Positions 46,106 through 55,436 of a stretch of DNA of 64,000 bases are shown here, one piece after another. Under the pieces are notes generated by a model. The model saw nothing but the letters and a program-made list of their open reading frames with translations, was not told the origin of the DNA and did no database searches. Source of the DNA: Rhodoblastus sp963748385 (GTDB lineage Bacteria > Pseudomonadota > Alphaproteobacteria > Rhizobiales > Beijerinckiaceae). Position 1 is the first letter of the stretch. Each line of letters opens with the position of its first letter. The DNA lies in contig CAVVIQ010000009.1 of the NCBI GenBank assembly GCA_963748385.1, forward strand, positions 62,001 to 126,000. Reading direction: 5' to 3'. The position numbers were made by a program, and so were the translations under genes.

Positions 46106-47944
46106 TCAGGGAACGACGCGCACGGCGCCCTTGGCGGCGCTGGTGGTCATCGCCGCATAGGCGCGAAGCGCCGCGCTGACCTTGCGGTCGCGATTTTCCG
46201 GCTTCCAGGCGGCCTCGCCCTTGGCCTCCATCGCGGCGCGGCGGCGCGCCAGTTCGCCTTCCGCGACATCGAGCCGCAGCACGCGGTTCGGGATGTCGAT
46301 CTCGATCCGGTCGCCGGTTTCCACCAGGCCGATCGCCCCGCCCTCTTCCGCCTCCGGCGAGACATGGCCGATGGACAGGCCCGCGGTGCCGCCCGAAAAA
46401 CGCCCGTCGGTGATGAGGGCGCAGACTTTGCCGAGGCCCATGCTTTTCAGATACGAGGTGGGATAAAGCATTTCCTGCATCCCCGGCCCACCGCGCGGCC
46501 CCTCGTAGCGGATCACCACCACGTCGCCGGCCTTGACCTTGCCGGAAAGGATTCCCTGCACCGCGTCATCCTGGCTCTCGAACACCAGAGCGGGGCCGGA
46601 GAACTTCAGGTTGCTGTCGTCCACGCCGGCCGTTTTCACGATGGCGCCGTCCTCGGCGAGATTGCCGAACAGGACCGCCAGGCCGCCATCCCTGGAAAAG
46701 GCGTGTTCGACGTCGCGAATCACGCCCTTCGCGCGGTCGTCGTCGAGCGAGTCGTAGAGGCGCGACTGGCTGAAGGCGACCTGCGTCGGCACGCCGCCGG
46801 GCGAAGCGCGGAAAAATCTGTTCAACTCGTCGGACCCGTTGCGCTTGATGTCCCATCGCGCCAGCGCGGCTTCGAGGCTCGGCGCATGGACCGAACGCAC
46901 GTCGCGGTTCAGCAGGCCGGCGCGGTCGAGTTCGCCCAAGATTCCGATGATGCCGCCGGCGCGATGCACGTCCTCGATATGGACGTCCGGCACGGAGGGC
47001 GCGACCTTGCACAGAACCGGCACGCGGCGCGACAGGCGGTCGATGTCGGCCATCTTGAAATCGACCCCGGCCTCATAGGCCGCCGCGAGCAGATGCAGAA
47101 CCGTATTGGTCGAGCCGCCCATGGCGATGTCGAGCGTCATGGCGTTCTCGAACGCCTTGAAGGTCGCGACGTTGCGCGGCAGCACGCTCTCGTCGTCCTG
47201 CTCGTAATAGCGGCGGCACAGTTCGACCGCGAGCCGGCCCGCCTGCAGGAACAACTCCTTGCGGCCGGCATGGGTGGCGACGATCGTGCCGTTGCCGGGC
47301 AGCGACAGGCCCAAGGCCTCGGTGAGGCAGTTCATGGAATTGGCGGTGAACATGCCGGAGCAGGAGCCGCAGGTCGGGCAGGCCGAGCGCTCCATCGCCG
47401 CGACGTCCTCGTCGCTGTTCTTCGCGTCAGCAGCCGCGACCATGGCGTCGATGAGGTCCACCGCCCTGGTCTTGCCGCCGATCACCACCTTGCCGGCCTC
47501 CATCGGGCCGCCGGAGACGAAGACCGCCGGAATGTTCAGGCGAAGCGCCGCCATCAGCATGCCGGGAGTGATCTTGTCGCAATTGGAAATGCAAACCAAA
47601 GCGTCGGCGCAATGGGCGTTGGCCATGTATTCGACGCTGTCGGCGATGATTTCGCGCGAGGGCAGGCTGTAGAGCATGCCGGAATGGCCCATGGCGATGC
47701 CGTCGTCGATAGCGATGGTGTTGAATTCCTTGGCGACGCCCCCCGCCGCCTCGATCTCGCGGGCGACCATCTGACCGAGGTCTTTCAGATGGACATGGCC
47801 GGGGACGAACTGGGTGAAGGAATTGACCACCGCGATGATCGGCTTGCCGAAATCGCCATCCTTCATGCCGGTGGCGCGCCACAGGCCGCGCGCGCCGGCC
47901 ATGTTGCGGCCGTGGGTGGAAGTGCGGGAGCGATAGGGAGGCAT
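46106..47944 (-). CDS. ilvD: Dihydroxy-acid dehydratase IlvD
   Basis: Dehydrates dihydroxy acids in the branched-chain amino acid pathway using an Fe-S cluster. The 612-residue protein starts MPPYRSRTSTHGRN, the family N terminus; the frame is open to 48055 but that extension is basic and dissimilar. Cluster cysteines appear in ISNCDKITPGM and CPTCGSCSGMFTANSMNC; GGPMEAGKV and GRFSGGTAGLSIGHVSPEA are further signatures. No other ilv gene is adjacent. A weak ribosome site precedes the ATG. Confidence 0.96.
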   Translation of the reverse strand: MPPYRSRTSTHGRNMAGARGLWRATGMKDGDFGKPIIAVVNSFTQFVPGHVHLKDLGQMVAREIEAAGGVAKEFNTIAIDDGIAMGHSGMLYSLPSREIIADSVEYMANAHCADALVCISNCDKITPGMLMAALRLNIPAVFVSGGPMEAGKVVIGGKTRAVDLIDAMVAAADAKNSDEDVAAMERSACPTCGSCSGMFTANSMNCLTEALGLSLPGNGTIVATHAGRKELFLQAGRLAVELCRRYYEQDDESVLPRNVATFKAFENAMTLDIAMGGSTNTVLHLLAAAYEAGVDFKMADIDRLSRRVPVLCKVAPSVPDVHIEDVHRAGGIIGILGELDRAGLLNRDVRSVHAPSLEAALARWDIKRNGSDELNRFFRASPGGVPTQVAFSQSRLYDSLDDDRAKGVIRDVEHAFSRDGGLAVLFGNLAEDGAIVKTAGVDDSNLKFSGPALVFESQDDAVQGILSGKVKAGDVVVIRYEGPRGGPGMQEMLYPTSYLKSMGLGKVCALITDGRFSGGTAGLSIGHVSPEAEEGGAIGLVETGDRIEIDIPNRVLRLDVAEGELARRRAAMEAKGEAAWKPENRDRKVSAALRAYAAMTTSAAKGAVRVVP

Positions 47945-48053
47945 TTTTTGTCCGGAATCTGGTTTGGCGCCTTTCCTACATCTTTGCGCTCTGCGCGTCC
48001 ATGCGCCCCGGCGGCGGTGGTTCGCCGGCCCCCGTTTCCGCCGCCACCGCGCC

Positions 48054-48089
48054 AAAAAAAAGGCCCCCCGCGTTTTCGCGCGGGGGGCC
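48054..48089 (-). terminator. Strong minus-strand terminator with no known gene before it
   Basis: An 11-bp GC stem (48062-48072 with 48079-48089) is followed on the minus strand by eight T. The nearest upstream minus-strand sequence is the 48200-48289 small frame, not an established gene. Confidence 0.88.
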
Positions 48090-48199
48090 GGGCTCCAGAA
48101 TGGCGTTCACGCGCCCTGCTCTCTCAGGCGCGAAATCCCCTCTCGATAAGCTGTGTCAGATTTTGTTCTGGCCGACACAGAGGGCGGGCGTTTTCCGCC

Positions 48200-48289
48200 T
48201 CACCCGTTCTCGCAACCGTTCTGCAAGCAGCGGCTGACGAGCCACGCCGCGCCGAGAGTCAGCACCGCGGCGAAAATTCCAGCGTCCAT
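48200..48289 (-). CDS. Possible 29-residue membrane peptide
   Basis: ATG at 48289 preceded by GAGG at a good distance encodes 29 residues: MDAGIFAAVLTLGAAWLVSRC at the start (first 20: MDAGIFAAVLTLGAAWLVSR), then a short tail with two cysteines. About 17 hydrophobic residues would span a membrane. It lies between a promoter-like sequence (48432-48460) and a strong terminator (48054-48089). I recognise no family; it could be a real small protein or an accident inside an RNA gene. A longer overlapping frame to 48511 is possible but its extra part is not protein-like. Confidence 0.35.
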   Translation of the reverse strand: MDAGIFAAVLTLGAAWLVSRCLQNGCENG

Positions 48290-48396
48290 TCCTAATCCTC
48301 TTGATTTTGCCGGGGCAGGCGCGCCCGCCCCGGCTTGACGCTTTCGCGTCGTCCAACTCGTGGCGGCCCGCACGCACCTGGCGGCCGCACCAACAC

Positions 48397-48423
48397 CTGA
48401 AACCCTTTGAGCATGGGTTTCAG
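48397..48423 (-). repeat. Perfect 9-bp hairpin at the start of the putative small transcript
   Basis: CTGAAACCC (48397-48405) pairs with GGGTTTCAG (48415-48423) around a nine-base loop. It sits immediately downstream of the -10 element at 48432. A second GC hairpin lies at about 48309-48335. Confidence 0.5.
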
Positions 48424-48431
48424 TGATTGCG

Positions 48432-48460
48432 TATATAAGATTTTGTTCAACAAATTGCAA
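48432..48460 (-). promoter_or_regulatory. Sigma-70-like promoter, minus strand
   Basis: Read on the minus strand: TTGCAA, a 17-base spacer, TATATA. The surrounding DNA is AT-rich. Transcription would start near 48425 and run to the terminator at 48054, about 370 nt. Confidence 0.45.
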
Positions 48461-48748
48461 ATTGCGGCCTCTCTCATGTGCATCATTTTGGCTCATAATG
48501 GCCGTATACAACTGATATTCCTGTCATAACGGATCAAGCTCCGGTGATCGCGCGCAAGCTAGGCACAGGTGGAATTCTGCCTACTAAAACATTTATCGGA
48601 AGTACAACTTTAATCGCCCGAACATCGCAGCCACAGGCCGACGTCTTTCAACGCCAGATCGTTCATCCTGAAACGGACACGACTTGGCGCCGCCGCGCGG
48701 GCGCTTTATGAAGGCGGGAAAATCGCGTTGCCAGGCCGGAAAGATTTC

Positions 48749-50797
48749 ATGACCACCCTTGACATGGAGGCGCGCCCTCCGGCCGGTCCGACCAATTTCG
48801 CCGCCGCGCTGCGCGCCTCGGTCGCAGCCGCGACCGACTGGTTGCTGGCGCGGCAAAAACCCGACGGCCATTGGGTCGGCCGCGCCGAATCCAACGGCTG
48901 CATGGAGGCGCAATGGCGGCTGTGCCTGTGGTTCCTCAGCCTCGACGACCATCCGCTTTGCGCCCGTCTCGCCCGGTCGCTGATTGGCGCCCAGCGCGAG
49001 GACGGCGCCTGGGAAATCTACCATGACGCGCCGAACGGCGACATCAACACCACGGTCGAGGCCTACGCCGCCTTGCGCTGCTCGGGCTATGCCGCCGACC
49101 ATCCCGCGCTCGTCAAGGCGCAACGATGGATCGAATCCAAGGGCGGCTTGCGGAACGTCCGCGTCTTCACCCGCTACTGGCTGGCCCTGATCGGCGAATG
49201 GCCGTGGGAAAAAACGCCCAATCTGCCGCCGGAAGTGATCTGGCTGCCGTTGTGGTTCCCGTTCAACATCTATCATTTCGCGCAATGGGCGCGAGCGACC
49301 CTCATGCCGATCGCGATCCTTTCGGCCCGCCGCCCGACACGCCCGCTGCCGCCGGAGCGCCGCCTCGACGCCCTGTTCCCGCAGGGCCGCGCGGCCTTCG
49401 ATTACGACCTGCCGGAAAAGAAGAACGCCGGCGGCTGGGACGTTTTCTTCCGCAAGACCGACAGGATTCTCCACGCATGCCAGGAATTCGGCCATCGCCA
49501 CGGCCTGAATCTTTGGCGCAACGCCGCCGTCCGCCACACGCTGGAATGGATCATCCGCCACCAGGATTCCGACGGCGGCTGGGGCGGCATCCAGCCGCCC
49601 TGGATCTACAGCCTGATGGCGCTCCATGTCGAAGGCTATCGCAACGACCATCCGGTGATGGCCAAGGGCCTCGCCTGCCTCGACGATCCCGGCTGGCGCG
49701 TCGATGTCGGCGACGCCACCTTCATTCAGGCGACCAATTCCCCGGTCTGGGACACGATCCTGACCCTGCTTGCCTTCGACGACGCCGGCGCGCCGGACGC
49801 CGGGTCGGAGCCGGTCGAAAAGGCGCTCGATTGGGTGCTGAAGCGCCAGGTTCTGGTCCCCGGCGACTGGTCGGTGAAACTACCTCATGTCAAGCCGGGC
49901 GGCTGGGCCTTCGAATATTCCAACAATTCCTATCCCGACGTGGACGACACCGCTGTCGCCCTGATCGCGCTGGCGGCTTTCCGCAACGACCCGAAATGGC
50001 GGGCGCGCGGGATCGAGGTGGCGATCACGCGTGGGGTGGACTGGCTGGTCGCGATGCAGAGCGCGAGCGGCGGCTGGGGCGCCTTCGACAAGGACAACAC
50101 CAACCTTTTGCTCACCAAGATCCCGTTCTGCGATTTCGGCGAGGCGCTCGACCCGCCCTCGGTCGACGTCACCGCCCATGTCATCGAGGCCTTCGCCAGG
50201 CTCGGGATTTCGCGCGACCATCCCGCCATGGCGCGGGCCCTGCGCTATGTCTGGGACCAGCAGGAGCCGGACGGCTCCTGGTTCGGGCGCTGGGGCGTCA
50301 ATTACATTTACGGGATCGGCGCGGTCCTGCCGGCGCTCGCGGCGATCGGCGAGGACATGGGCGCGAGCGCCGTCGGCCGCGCCTGCGACTGGCTCAAATC
50401 GCGCCAGCAGGAAACCGGCGGCTGGGGCGAGAGCTGCGCCTCCTACATGCAGGTCGAGATGGCCGGGCGCGGGACGGCGACCGCCTCGCAGACCGCCTGG
50501 GCGCTGATGGGCCTCGTCGCCGCCAACCGCCCGCAGGACCGCGAGGCGATCGCGCGCGGCTGCCAGTTCCTGATCGAACGCCAGAGCGAGGGAACCTGGC
50601 CGGAGCCGGAATATACCGGGACGGGCTTTCCCGGCTATGGCGTCGGCCAGACCATCAAGCTCAACGATCCGTTGCTTTCCGAACGCCTCCGGCAGGGCCC
50701 GGAACTGTCGCGCGCCTTCATGCTGCGCTACGGCCTCTACTGCCATTATTTTCCGCTGATGGCGCTGGCGCGGGCGGCGAAGGCCCGGCGCGGCTGA
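48749..50797 (+). CDS. shc: Squalene-hopene cyclase
   Basis: Cyclises squalene to hopene, the first step to hopanoid membrane lipids. The 682-residue protein has the catalytic DVDDTA motif at about 397-402 and at least six QW repeats (for example QDSDGGWGGIQ, QSASGGWGAF, QEPDGSWFGRWG, QQETGGWGESC). The ATG at 48749 follows GGCCGGAAAG; an in-frame TTG at 48728 is unlikely. No other hpn gene is adjacent in the window; the next gene is a convergent Nudix hydrolase 6 bp past the stop. Length is normal. Confidence 0.96.
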   Translation: MTTLDMEARPPAGPTNFAAALRASVAAATDWLLARQKPDGHWVGRAESNGCMEAQWRLCLWFLSLDDHPLCARLARSLIGAQREDGAWEIYHDAPNGDINTTVEAYAALRCSGYAADHPALVKAQRWIESKGGLRNVRVFTRYWLALIGEWPWEKTPNLPPEVIWLPLWFPFNIYHFAQWARATLMPIAILSARRPTRPLPPERRLDALFPQGRAAFDYDLPEKKNAGGWDVFFRKTDRILHACQEFGHRHGLNLWRNAAVRHTLEWIIRHQDSDGGWGGIQPPWIYSLMALHVEGYRNDHPVMAKGLACLDDPGWRVDVGDATFIQATNSPVWDTILTLLAFDDAGAPDAGSEPVEKALDWVLKRQVLVPGDWSVKLPHVKPGGWAFEYSNNSYPDVDDTAVALIALAAFRNDPKWRARGIEVAITRGVDWLVAMQSASGGWGAFDKDNTNLLLTKIPFCDFGEALDPPSVDVTAHVIEAFARLGISRDHPAMARALRYVWDQQEPDGSWFGRWGVNYIYGIGAVLPALAAIGEDMGASAVGRACDWLKSRQQETGGWGESCASYMQVEMAGRGTATASQTAWALMGLVAANRPQDREAIARGCQFLIERQSEGTWPEPEYTGTGFPGYGVGQTIKLNDPLLSERLRQGPELSRAFMLRYGLYCHYFPLMALARAAKARRG

Positions 50798-50803
50798 GCT
50801 TGC

Positions 50804-51295
50804 TCAGACCTTGAAACTCCGGGCGAATTTGCGGATCAGCGCGCCGAGTCCGCGATCGGAGACCAGTTTGGCGGCTTTCGCGGCGGGAAACCATTGGGTT
50901 TCGCGCTCGTCCTTCTCCAGCCAATGGTCGCGCTGGCGGACGACGCGCAGCGGGAAAACCACAGCCCGGCACAATTCCTCGCCGCGCGTGAATCTCTTCA
51001 TGTAATGGAAGGCGCCGACCGGCGTTTCGGCGATCACGCCGAGCAGGCCCGCCTCCTCAAGCGCCTCGATCGCCGCCGCAGTCGCGCCGCCGCGACCGGC
51101 CATCGGCCAGCCCTTGGGAACGATCCAGCGCCGCGTTTCACGCGACGAGACCAGCATGATTTCGACCCCGTTTTCCGTGTTGCGCCACGGCAAAGCGGCG
51201 TATTGCACACGTTCATGGGCTCCCGGCTCGACGGAACGCGTTGATTTCGCGCTTTTCCTGGTTTTCTTGCCGGTCTTGCGGGGCTTGGCGATCAT
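50804..51295 (-). CDS. NUDIX hydrolase
   Basis: A 163-residue Nudix protein: a basic N-terminal tail (RKTGKKTRKSAKS), then VQYAALPWR, PKGWPMAGR and the Nudix helix AAAIEALEEAGLLG. The usual REUxEE reads IEALEE, with Ile for Arg, as is common in the PKGWPM subgroup of diadenosine/diphosphoinositol polyphosphate-type hydrolases. Its ATG at 51295 overlaps the TGA of the PiT gene at 51292, so it is likely coupled to phosphate uptake, which would fit a polyphosphate-nucleotide or inositol-type substrate (inference). Confidence 0.9.
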   Translation of the reverse strand: MIAKPRKTGKKTRKSAKSTRSVEPGAHERVQYAALPWRNTENGVEIMLVSSRETRRWIVPKGWPMAGRGGATAAAIEALEEAGLLGVIAETPVGAFHYMKRFTRGEELCRAVVFPLRVVRQRDHWLEKDERETQWFPAAKAAKLVSDRGLGALIRKFARSFKV

Positions 51296-52294
51296 GGTCC
51301 CAGCGCCCCCGCGCCCCAGAAGGCCAAAGCCGCGATCAGCCCCGCGGCCGGCATGGTGAGCACCCAGGCGACGACGATGTTCTGCGCCACGTTCCAGCGC
51401 ACGGCGGAAACGCGCCGGGCGGAGCCGACGCCGATGATGGCCCCGGTGATCGTATGGGTCGTCGAAACCGGAACGCCGAGCGCCGTGGCGAGGAACAGGG
51501 TCATGGCGCCGCCGGTCTCGGCGCAGAAGCCCTGCATCGGCGTCAGCCGGGTGATCTTCGACCCCATGGTGTGCACGATCCGCCACCCGCCGGAAAAAGT
51601 CCCGAGCGCCATGGCCGTCTGGCTGGCGAGAACCACCCAGAGCGGGACATGGAAAGCCCCGCCGCTCAGGCCATGCGCATAGAGCAGGACCGCTATGACG
51701 CCCATGGTCTTTTGCGCGTCATTGCCGCCATGGCCGAGAGAATAGAGCGAGGCCGAGAAGAATTGCAGCACCCGAAATGTGGAATCCACTGCAATCGGCG
51801 ATTTCCGAAAGCAGATCCAGGACACCAGCACGACCAGCGCGAGCGCCAGAAAAAAGCCGAGAATCGGCGAAAGCACAATGGCCGCGCTGGTCTTGATGAT
51901 CCCGTTCCAGACGATGGCCGAAAGCCCCGCCTTGGCGAAGTCCCGCCCCGACCAGGCCGCCGATCAGGGCGTGCGAACTGGACGAGGGCATGCCGACGAC
52001 CCAGGTGAGGATGTTCCAGACGATGGCGCCGGCCAAGGCGGCGAAAATCAGCCGGTCGTCGACGATATGCACGTCCACGATGCCGCCCCCCACCGTGTTG
52101 GCGACATGAAGGCCGAAAAAGGCGAAGGCGATGAAATTGAAGAAGGCGGCCCAGAAGACGGCGTATTGCGGCCGCAGCACGCGGGTCGAGACGATGGTCG
52201 CGATGGAATTGGCGGCGTCATGCAGGCCGTTGAGGAAATCGAACGCAAGCGCGACGGAGATCAGCGCGACGAGGACCGGGGAGACGCCAGCCAT
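51292..52294 (-). CDS. PiT family inorganic phosphate transporter, one frameshift
   Basis: Low-affinity phosphate permease. The N-terminal half has the PiT signature DFLNGLHDAANSIATIVSTR and GMPSSSSHALIGGLVGAGL. The C-terminal half has SLGHGGNDAQKTMGVI and GVPVSTTHTITGAIIGVG. They lie in different frames; removing one T in GGACTTCGCC near 51943 joins them as GAGLAKAGLSAIVWNG, giving about 333 residues. It starts 9 bp after the DUF47 gene and is followed by the overlapping Nudix gene. Both halves being intact argues for a sequence error. Confidence 0.93.
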
Positions 52295-52303
52295 GGCCGC
52301 GTC

Positions 52304-52948
52304 TCACAAATGTTCGAGCAGGATGCCGCTCATCCGATGCGCGACATTCTCGAAATAATCGACGACCTTCTCCAGATGCGAAAAGATTTCCGCGCCGACG
52401 ATATAGGCCATCGGCTGGCTGTCCTTGTGGGCGAGGTAAAGCTCCTTCAGCCCATGCATGTAGAGCTGGTCCGATTCCTCTTCGAGCGCGACGATCTTTT
52501 CCACCGCCTCGTTGATTTTCGTCGCATTGGCGTTCATCGACCGCAGCAGGGGCAGGGTCTCGCGCGAAATTCGCGCCGTCTCGACGATCAGGTCGCCGAT
52601 GCGCTTCATGTCGGGATTGAACTCGACGACATCGAACAGCAGGATGTTCTTGACGGTTTGGCGCATCTGATCGACGGCGTCGTCCATGTCGCTGATCAGG
52701 CCATGAATGTCGCCGCGGTCGAAAGGCGTGATGAAGCTGCGCCGCAGGGCGAGCAGAACCTCCGCCGAAACCTCGTCGGCCTGATGTTCGTGACGGACCA
52801 CCGCCTCGCAAAGTCGCGGAACCTGCTCGCCGCCGTCCAGTATGGCGCGAAGAACCCTGGCGCCGTCGAGCGCGATCTGGGCGTGGCGCTGGAACAGGTC
52901 GAAGAACCGGTCCTCCTTCGGCATCAGGGCCTGTAGCCAGCCGAGCAT
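52304..52948 (-). CDS. DUF47 (PhoU-like) protein
   Basis: A 214-residue all-helical PhoU-like protein of the DUF47/YkaA group, which modulates PiT transporters. It starts MLGWLQALMPKEDRFFDLF, with HEHQADEVSAEVLLALRRSF and ITPFDRGDIHGLISDMDDAVD giving the metal-binding E/D/H patterns typical of PhoU helices (quoted as LISDMDDAVD). GGGGAGG lies before the ATG at 52948. It is the first gene of DUF47 - PiT - Nudix, with a 9-bp gap to the transporter. Confidence 0.93.
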   Translation of the reverse strand: MLGWLQALMPKEDRFFDLFQRHAQIALDGARVLRAILDGGEQVPRLCEAVVRHEHQADEVSAEVLLALRRSFITPFDRGDIHGLISDMDDAVDQMRQTVKNILLFDVVEFNPDMKRIGDLIVETARISRETLPLLRSMNANATKINEAVEKIVALEEESDQLYMHGLKELYLAHKDSQPMAYIVGAEIFSHLEKVVDYFENVAHRMSGILLEHL

Positions 52949-53203
52949 GGGCGCCTCCCCAGGATTTGACAGATAGACGAAGGTTTTGTGACAGGGCTTA
53001 GGGTGTCGGCCGCAATAAGTAAAGCCCACGCCCGCGAGAATGGGCCGGCGCGGGTTGTTTTGCGGCGTCCGGGTCGCCCGCCAGCAACGGATTCTCGCGC
53101 CTCCGCCACCCCTCCGATGCGCTTAAAAAGACATAATTTTCAAGTATGTTGGGGGTGACAAGAAGCGCCGGCATGGCGCCGGTCGCATTTGGAGGAGGCT
53201 GTT

Positions 53204-53575
53204 ATGGCTGGCCTCATGGACATCAACAGAAAAGGCGCGCGCTTTCAGGATTACGCCAATTTCGTTTTTGGCGTGCTGCTGTTCATCGCGCCCTGGGCGC
53301 TGAATTACACCGATGAAATGATGGCCGCGCGCATGGCCTGGATCGGGGGGCTTGTCGTCGCCATTCTGTCGCTCGCCGCGATTTTCAAATTCGCGGAATG
53401 GGAGGAATGGGTCAATCTCCTGGTCGGCGCTGGCGTGTTCATCTCGCCCTATGCATTCCACTTCATGCACGTCATGCATGCGGTGGCGGCTCATTATGTG
53501 CTCGGCCTGCTGATCGTCATCGCGGCCGCGACCGAGCTCTGGGCGGTGCATCACCCGCAAGGGCGCATGATGTGA
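53204..53575 (+). CDS. SPW repeat membrane protein
   Basis: A 123-residue membrane protein with two SPW-type repeats: FGVLLFIAPWALNY (the first, with A-P-W) and GAGVFISPYAFHF (the second, S-P-Y). Each repeat has two helices, four in total. The family function is unknown. GGAGGAGG lies 4 bases before the ATG, an unusually strong ribosome site suggesting high expression. It is single, and converges on proS with a 15-bp gap. GC hairpins lie in its upstream region (about 53163-53182). Confidence 0.88.
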   Translation: MAGLMDINRKGARFQDYANFVFGVLLFIAPWALNYTDEMMAARMAWIGGLVVAILSLAAIFKFAEWEEWVNLLVGAGVFISPYAFHFMHVMHAVAAHYVLGLLIVIAAATELWAVHHPQGRMM

Positions 53576-53590
53576 GGATCGGCCCGTGCT

Positions 53591-55135
53591 TCAATAAGCG
53601 CGGGCGATAAGGATTTCTTCCACCGCCGGGCGCCCCGTGAAAACGCAGGCGCCCTCCGGCTTCGACTGGCCCATGGGGACGTTGCGCAGGGTGAGTTTCA
53701 GCGCCTTCAGCCGCGCCTCGATCTCTTCCAGCTCCTTCCCCGTCAGCCGCGCCCATGGCGCGCGCACAAAGCCCTTGAAGACCGATCTGGCGTCGTCCTC
53801 CGCGGCCTCGCCGAAATAAGCGGCGATGGCGGGGAAGGTCGTGAGATCCGAACAGATATTTGCGTCGAGCCGCGCCTTGGCCTCGGCGAAGAGATTGGCC
53901 TGGATTTCGGCAAGCAGCGCCGGCGCCCGGGCGACGAATTCTCCGCGGGCGAGGCCCTGCGAGATGATTTTGTCGCCGTCGCGCAGCCGATCGCGACGGA
54001 TCATCGTCACCTGAGCGTTGGCCATGTCGCGCGGGCCGATTTCGAGCAGGATCGGAGCGCCACGCCGCAGCCAGTCCCAGCGCTTGTTGGCCGAGCGGAT
54101 CGGCTTCTTGTCGAGATGCGCCCGCAACGGCTGGCCGAAAGCCGTCACGCCGTCGAGTTCGGCCTTCACGGCCTCGCAATAGGCGAGAAGCTCGGCGTCT
54201 TCCGGCTTTTCCCTCAGCATTGGCACGATCACCACCTGTTTCGGCGCGATGCGCGGCGGCAGGCGCAGGCCGTCGTCGTCGCCGTGGGTCATGATGACGC
54301 CGCCGATCAGACGGGTGGACACGCCCCAGGAGGTGGTGTGGCAATATTCCAGCTCGCCGCTCGCCGACTGGAACCGGATATTCTGCGCGCGGGCGAAATT
54401 CTGGCCGAGATAATGCGAGGTGCCGGCCTGCAGCGCCTTCCCGTCCTGCATCATCGCCTCGATCGAAAAGGTCGAATCGGCGCCGGGAAAGCGCTCGTTC
54501 TCGGGCTTTTCGCCGACCACCACCGGCATGGCCAGCACGTCTTCAGCGAGTTCGCGATAGACGTCGAGCATTTTAAGCGTTTCTTCCAGCGCCTCGTCCT
54601 TGGAGGCATGGGCGGTATGGCCCTCCTGCCACAGAAATTCGGCCGTGCGCAGGAACAGGCGGGTGCGCATTTCCCAGCGCACCACATTGGCCCATTGATT
54701 CATCAGCACCGGCAGGTCGCGATAGGAGCTGATCCAGCGGCGGAAGGCGTCGCCGATGATCGTTTCCGAGGTCGGCCGCACCACCAGAGGCTCTTCAAGC
54801 TCCGAGGCCGGATCGACCACCAGCTTGCCGTCAACCGCCTTCAGGCGGTGATGGGTGACGACCGCCATTTCCTTGGCGAAGCCTTCGACATGGCTCGCCT
54901 CCTGGGCGATGAAGCTCATCGGGATGAACAGGGGAAAATAACAGTTCTCGTGGCCGGTCTCCTTGATGCGCCTGTCGAGCGCCGCCTGGATCAGCTCCCA
55001 GATTCCCCAGCCCCAGGGTTTTATGATCATGCAGCCGCGCACCGGCGAGGTTTCCGCGAGATCGGCCTGATCGACGACGGCCTGATACCATTCGGGAAAA
55101 TTCTCTTCGCGGGTGACAGGGAGTGCGCGTTTCAT
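53591..55135 (-). CDS. proS: Prolyl-tRNA synthetase, archaeal/eukaryotic (type 3) form
   Basis: Class II aminoacyl-tRNA synthetase charging tRNA-Pro. The 514-residue protein begins REENFPEWYQAVVDQADLAE and ends with the type 3-specific C-terminal extension ending in Tyr (EEILIARAY). RPTSETIIGDAFRRWI, WANVVRWEMRTRLFLRTAEF and THGDDDGLRLPPRIAPKQVV are motif regions. It lacks the bacterial INS editing domain. Most alphaproteobacteria use a shorter bacterial-lineage ProS of about 440 residues, so this is unusual and may be a transferred or second copy. Its codon use looks like that of its neighbours. Confidence 0.93.
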   Translation of the reverse strand: MKRALPVTREENFPEWYQAVVDQADLAETSPVRGCMIIKPWGWGIWELIQAALDRRIKETGHENCYFPLFIPMSFIAQEASHVEGFAKEMAVVTHHRLKAVDGKLVVDPASELEEPLVVRPTSETIIGDAFRRWISSYRDLPVLMNQWANVVRWEMRTRLFLRTAEFLWQEGHTAHASKDEALEETLKMLDVYRELAEDVLAMPVVVGEKPENERFPGADSTFSIEAMMQDGKALQAGTSHYLGQNFARAQNIRFQSASGELEYCHTTSWGVSTRLIGGVIMTHGDDDGLRLPPRIAPKQVVIVPMLREKPEDAELLAYCEAVKAELDGVTAFGQPLRAHLDKKPIRSANKRWDWLRRGAPILLEIGPRDMANAQVTMIRRDRLRDGDKIISQGLARGEFVARAPALLAEIQANLFAEAKARLDANICSDLTTFPAIAAYFGEAAEDDARSVFKGFVRAPWARLTGKELEEIEARLKALKLTLRNVPMGQSKPEGACVFTGRPAVEEILIARAY

Positions 55136-55436
55136 GGGCAGGACCGCTTATTGTTCGTCCACTCGCCACAAGCCGAAACGCCAGCCGTCCCCTTTCCCCG
55201 CATGAAAGTCCGTCAGGACGTCCGCCTTTCGACGGGCCAAGCGGGAAGAGGGAGCGCCAATGGCGACCGCCCGTGCGGAACGGACAGGGAGAAGCGTCAC
55301 TTCTGGACCGAAATCGCATCCTTGGCAACGTCTCGCCGCGCAGGGAACCGCCAAGGGCCTCTGCGGGTTTGCCCTTCCGGAACCGGCGCTGCGCCTGCGC
55401 GCGCCGCTCGCGGGATCAACGGAGAAAGGGAACGCG

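Noticed and set aside
48156..48377. 73-codon minus-strand frame in the ilvD-shc gap
   Set aside because: Basic composition (many Arg), covers the GC hairpin, no ribosome site. The 29-codon frame nearby is more plausible.
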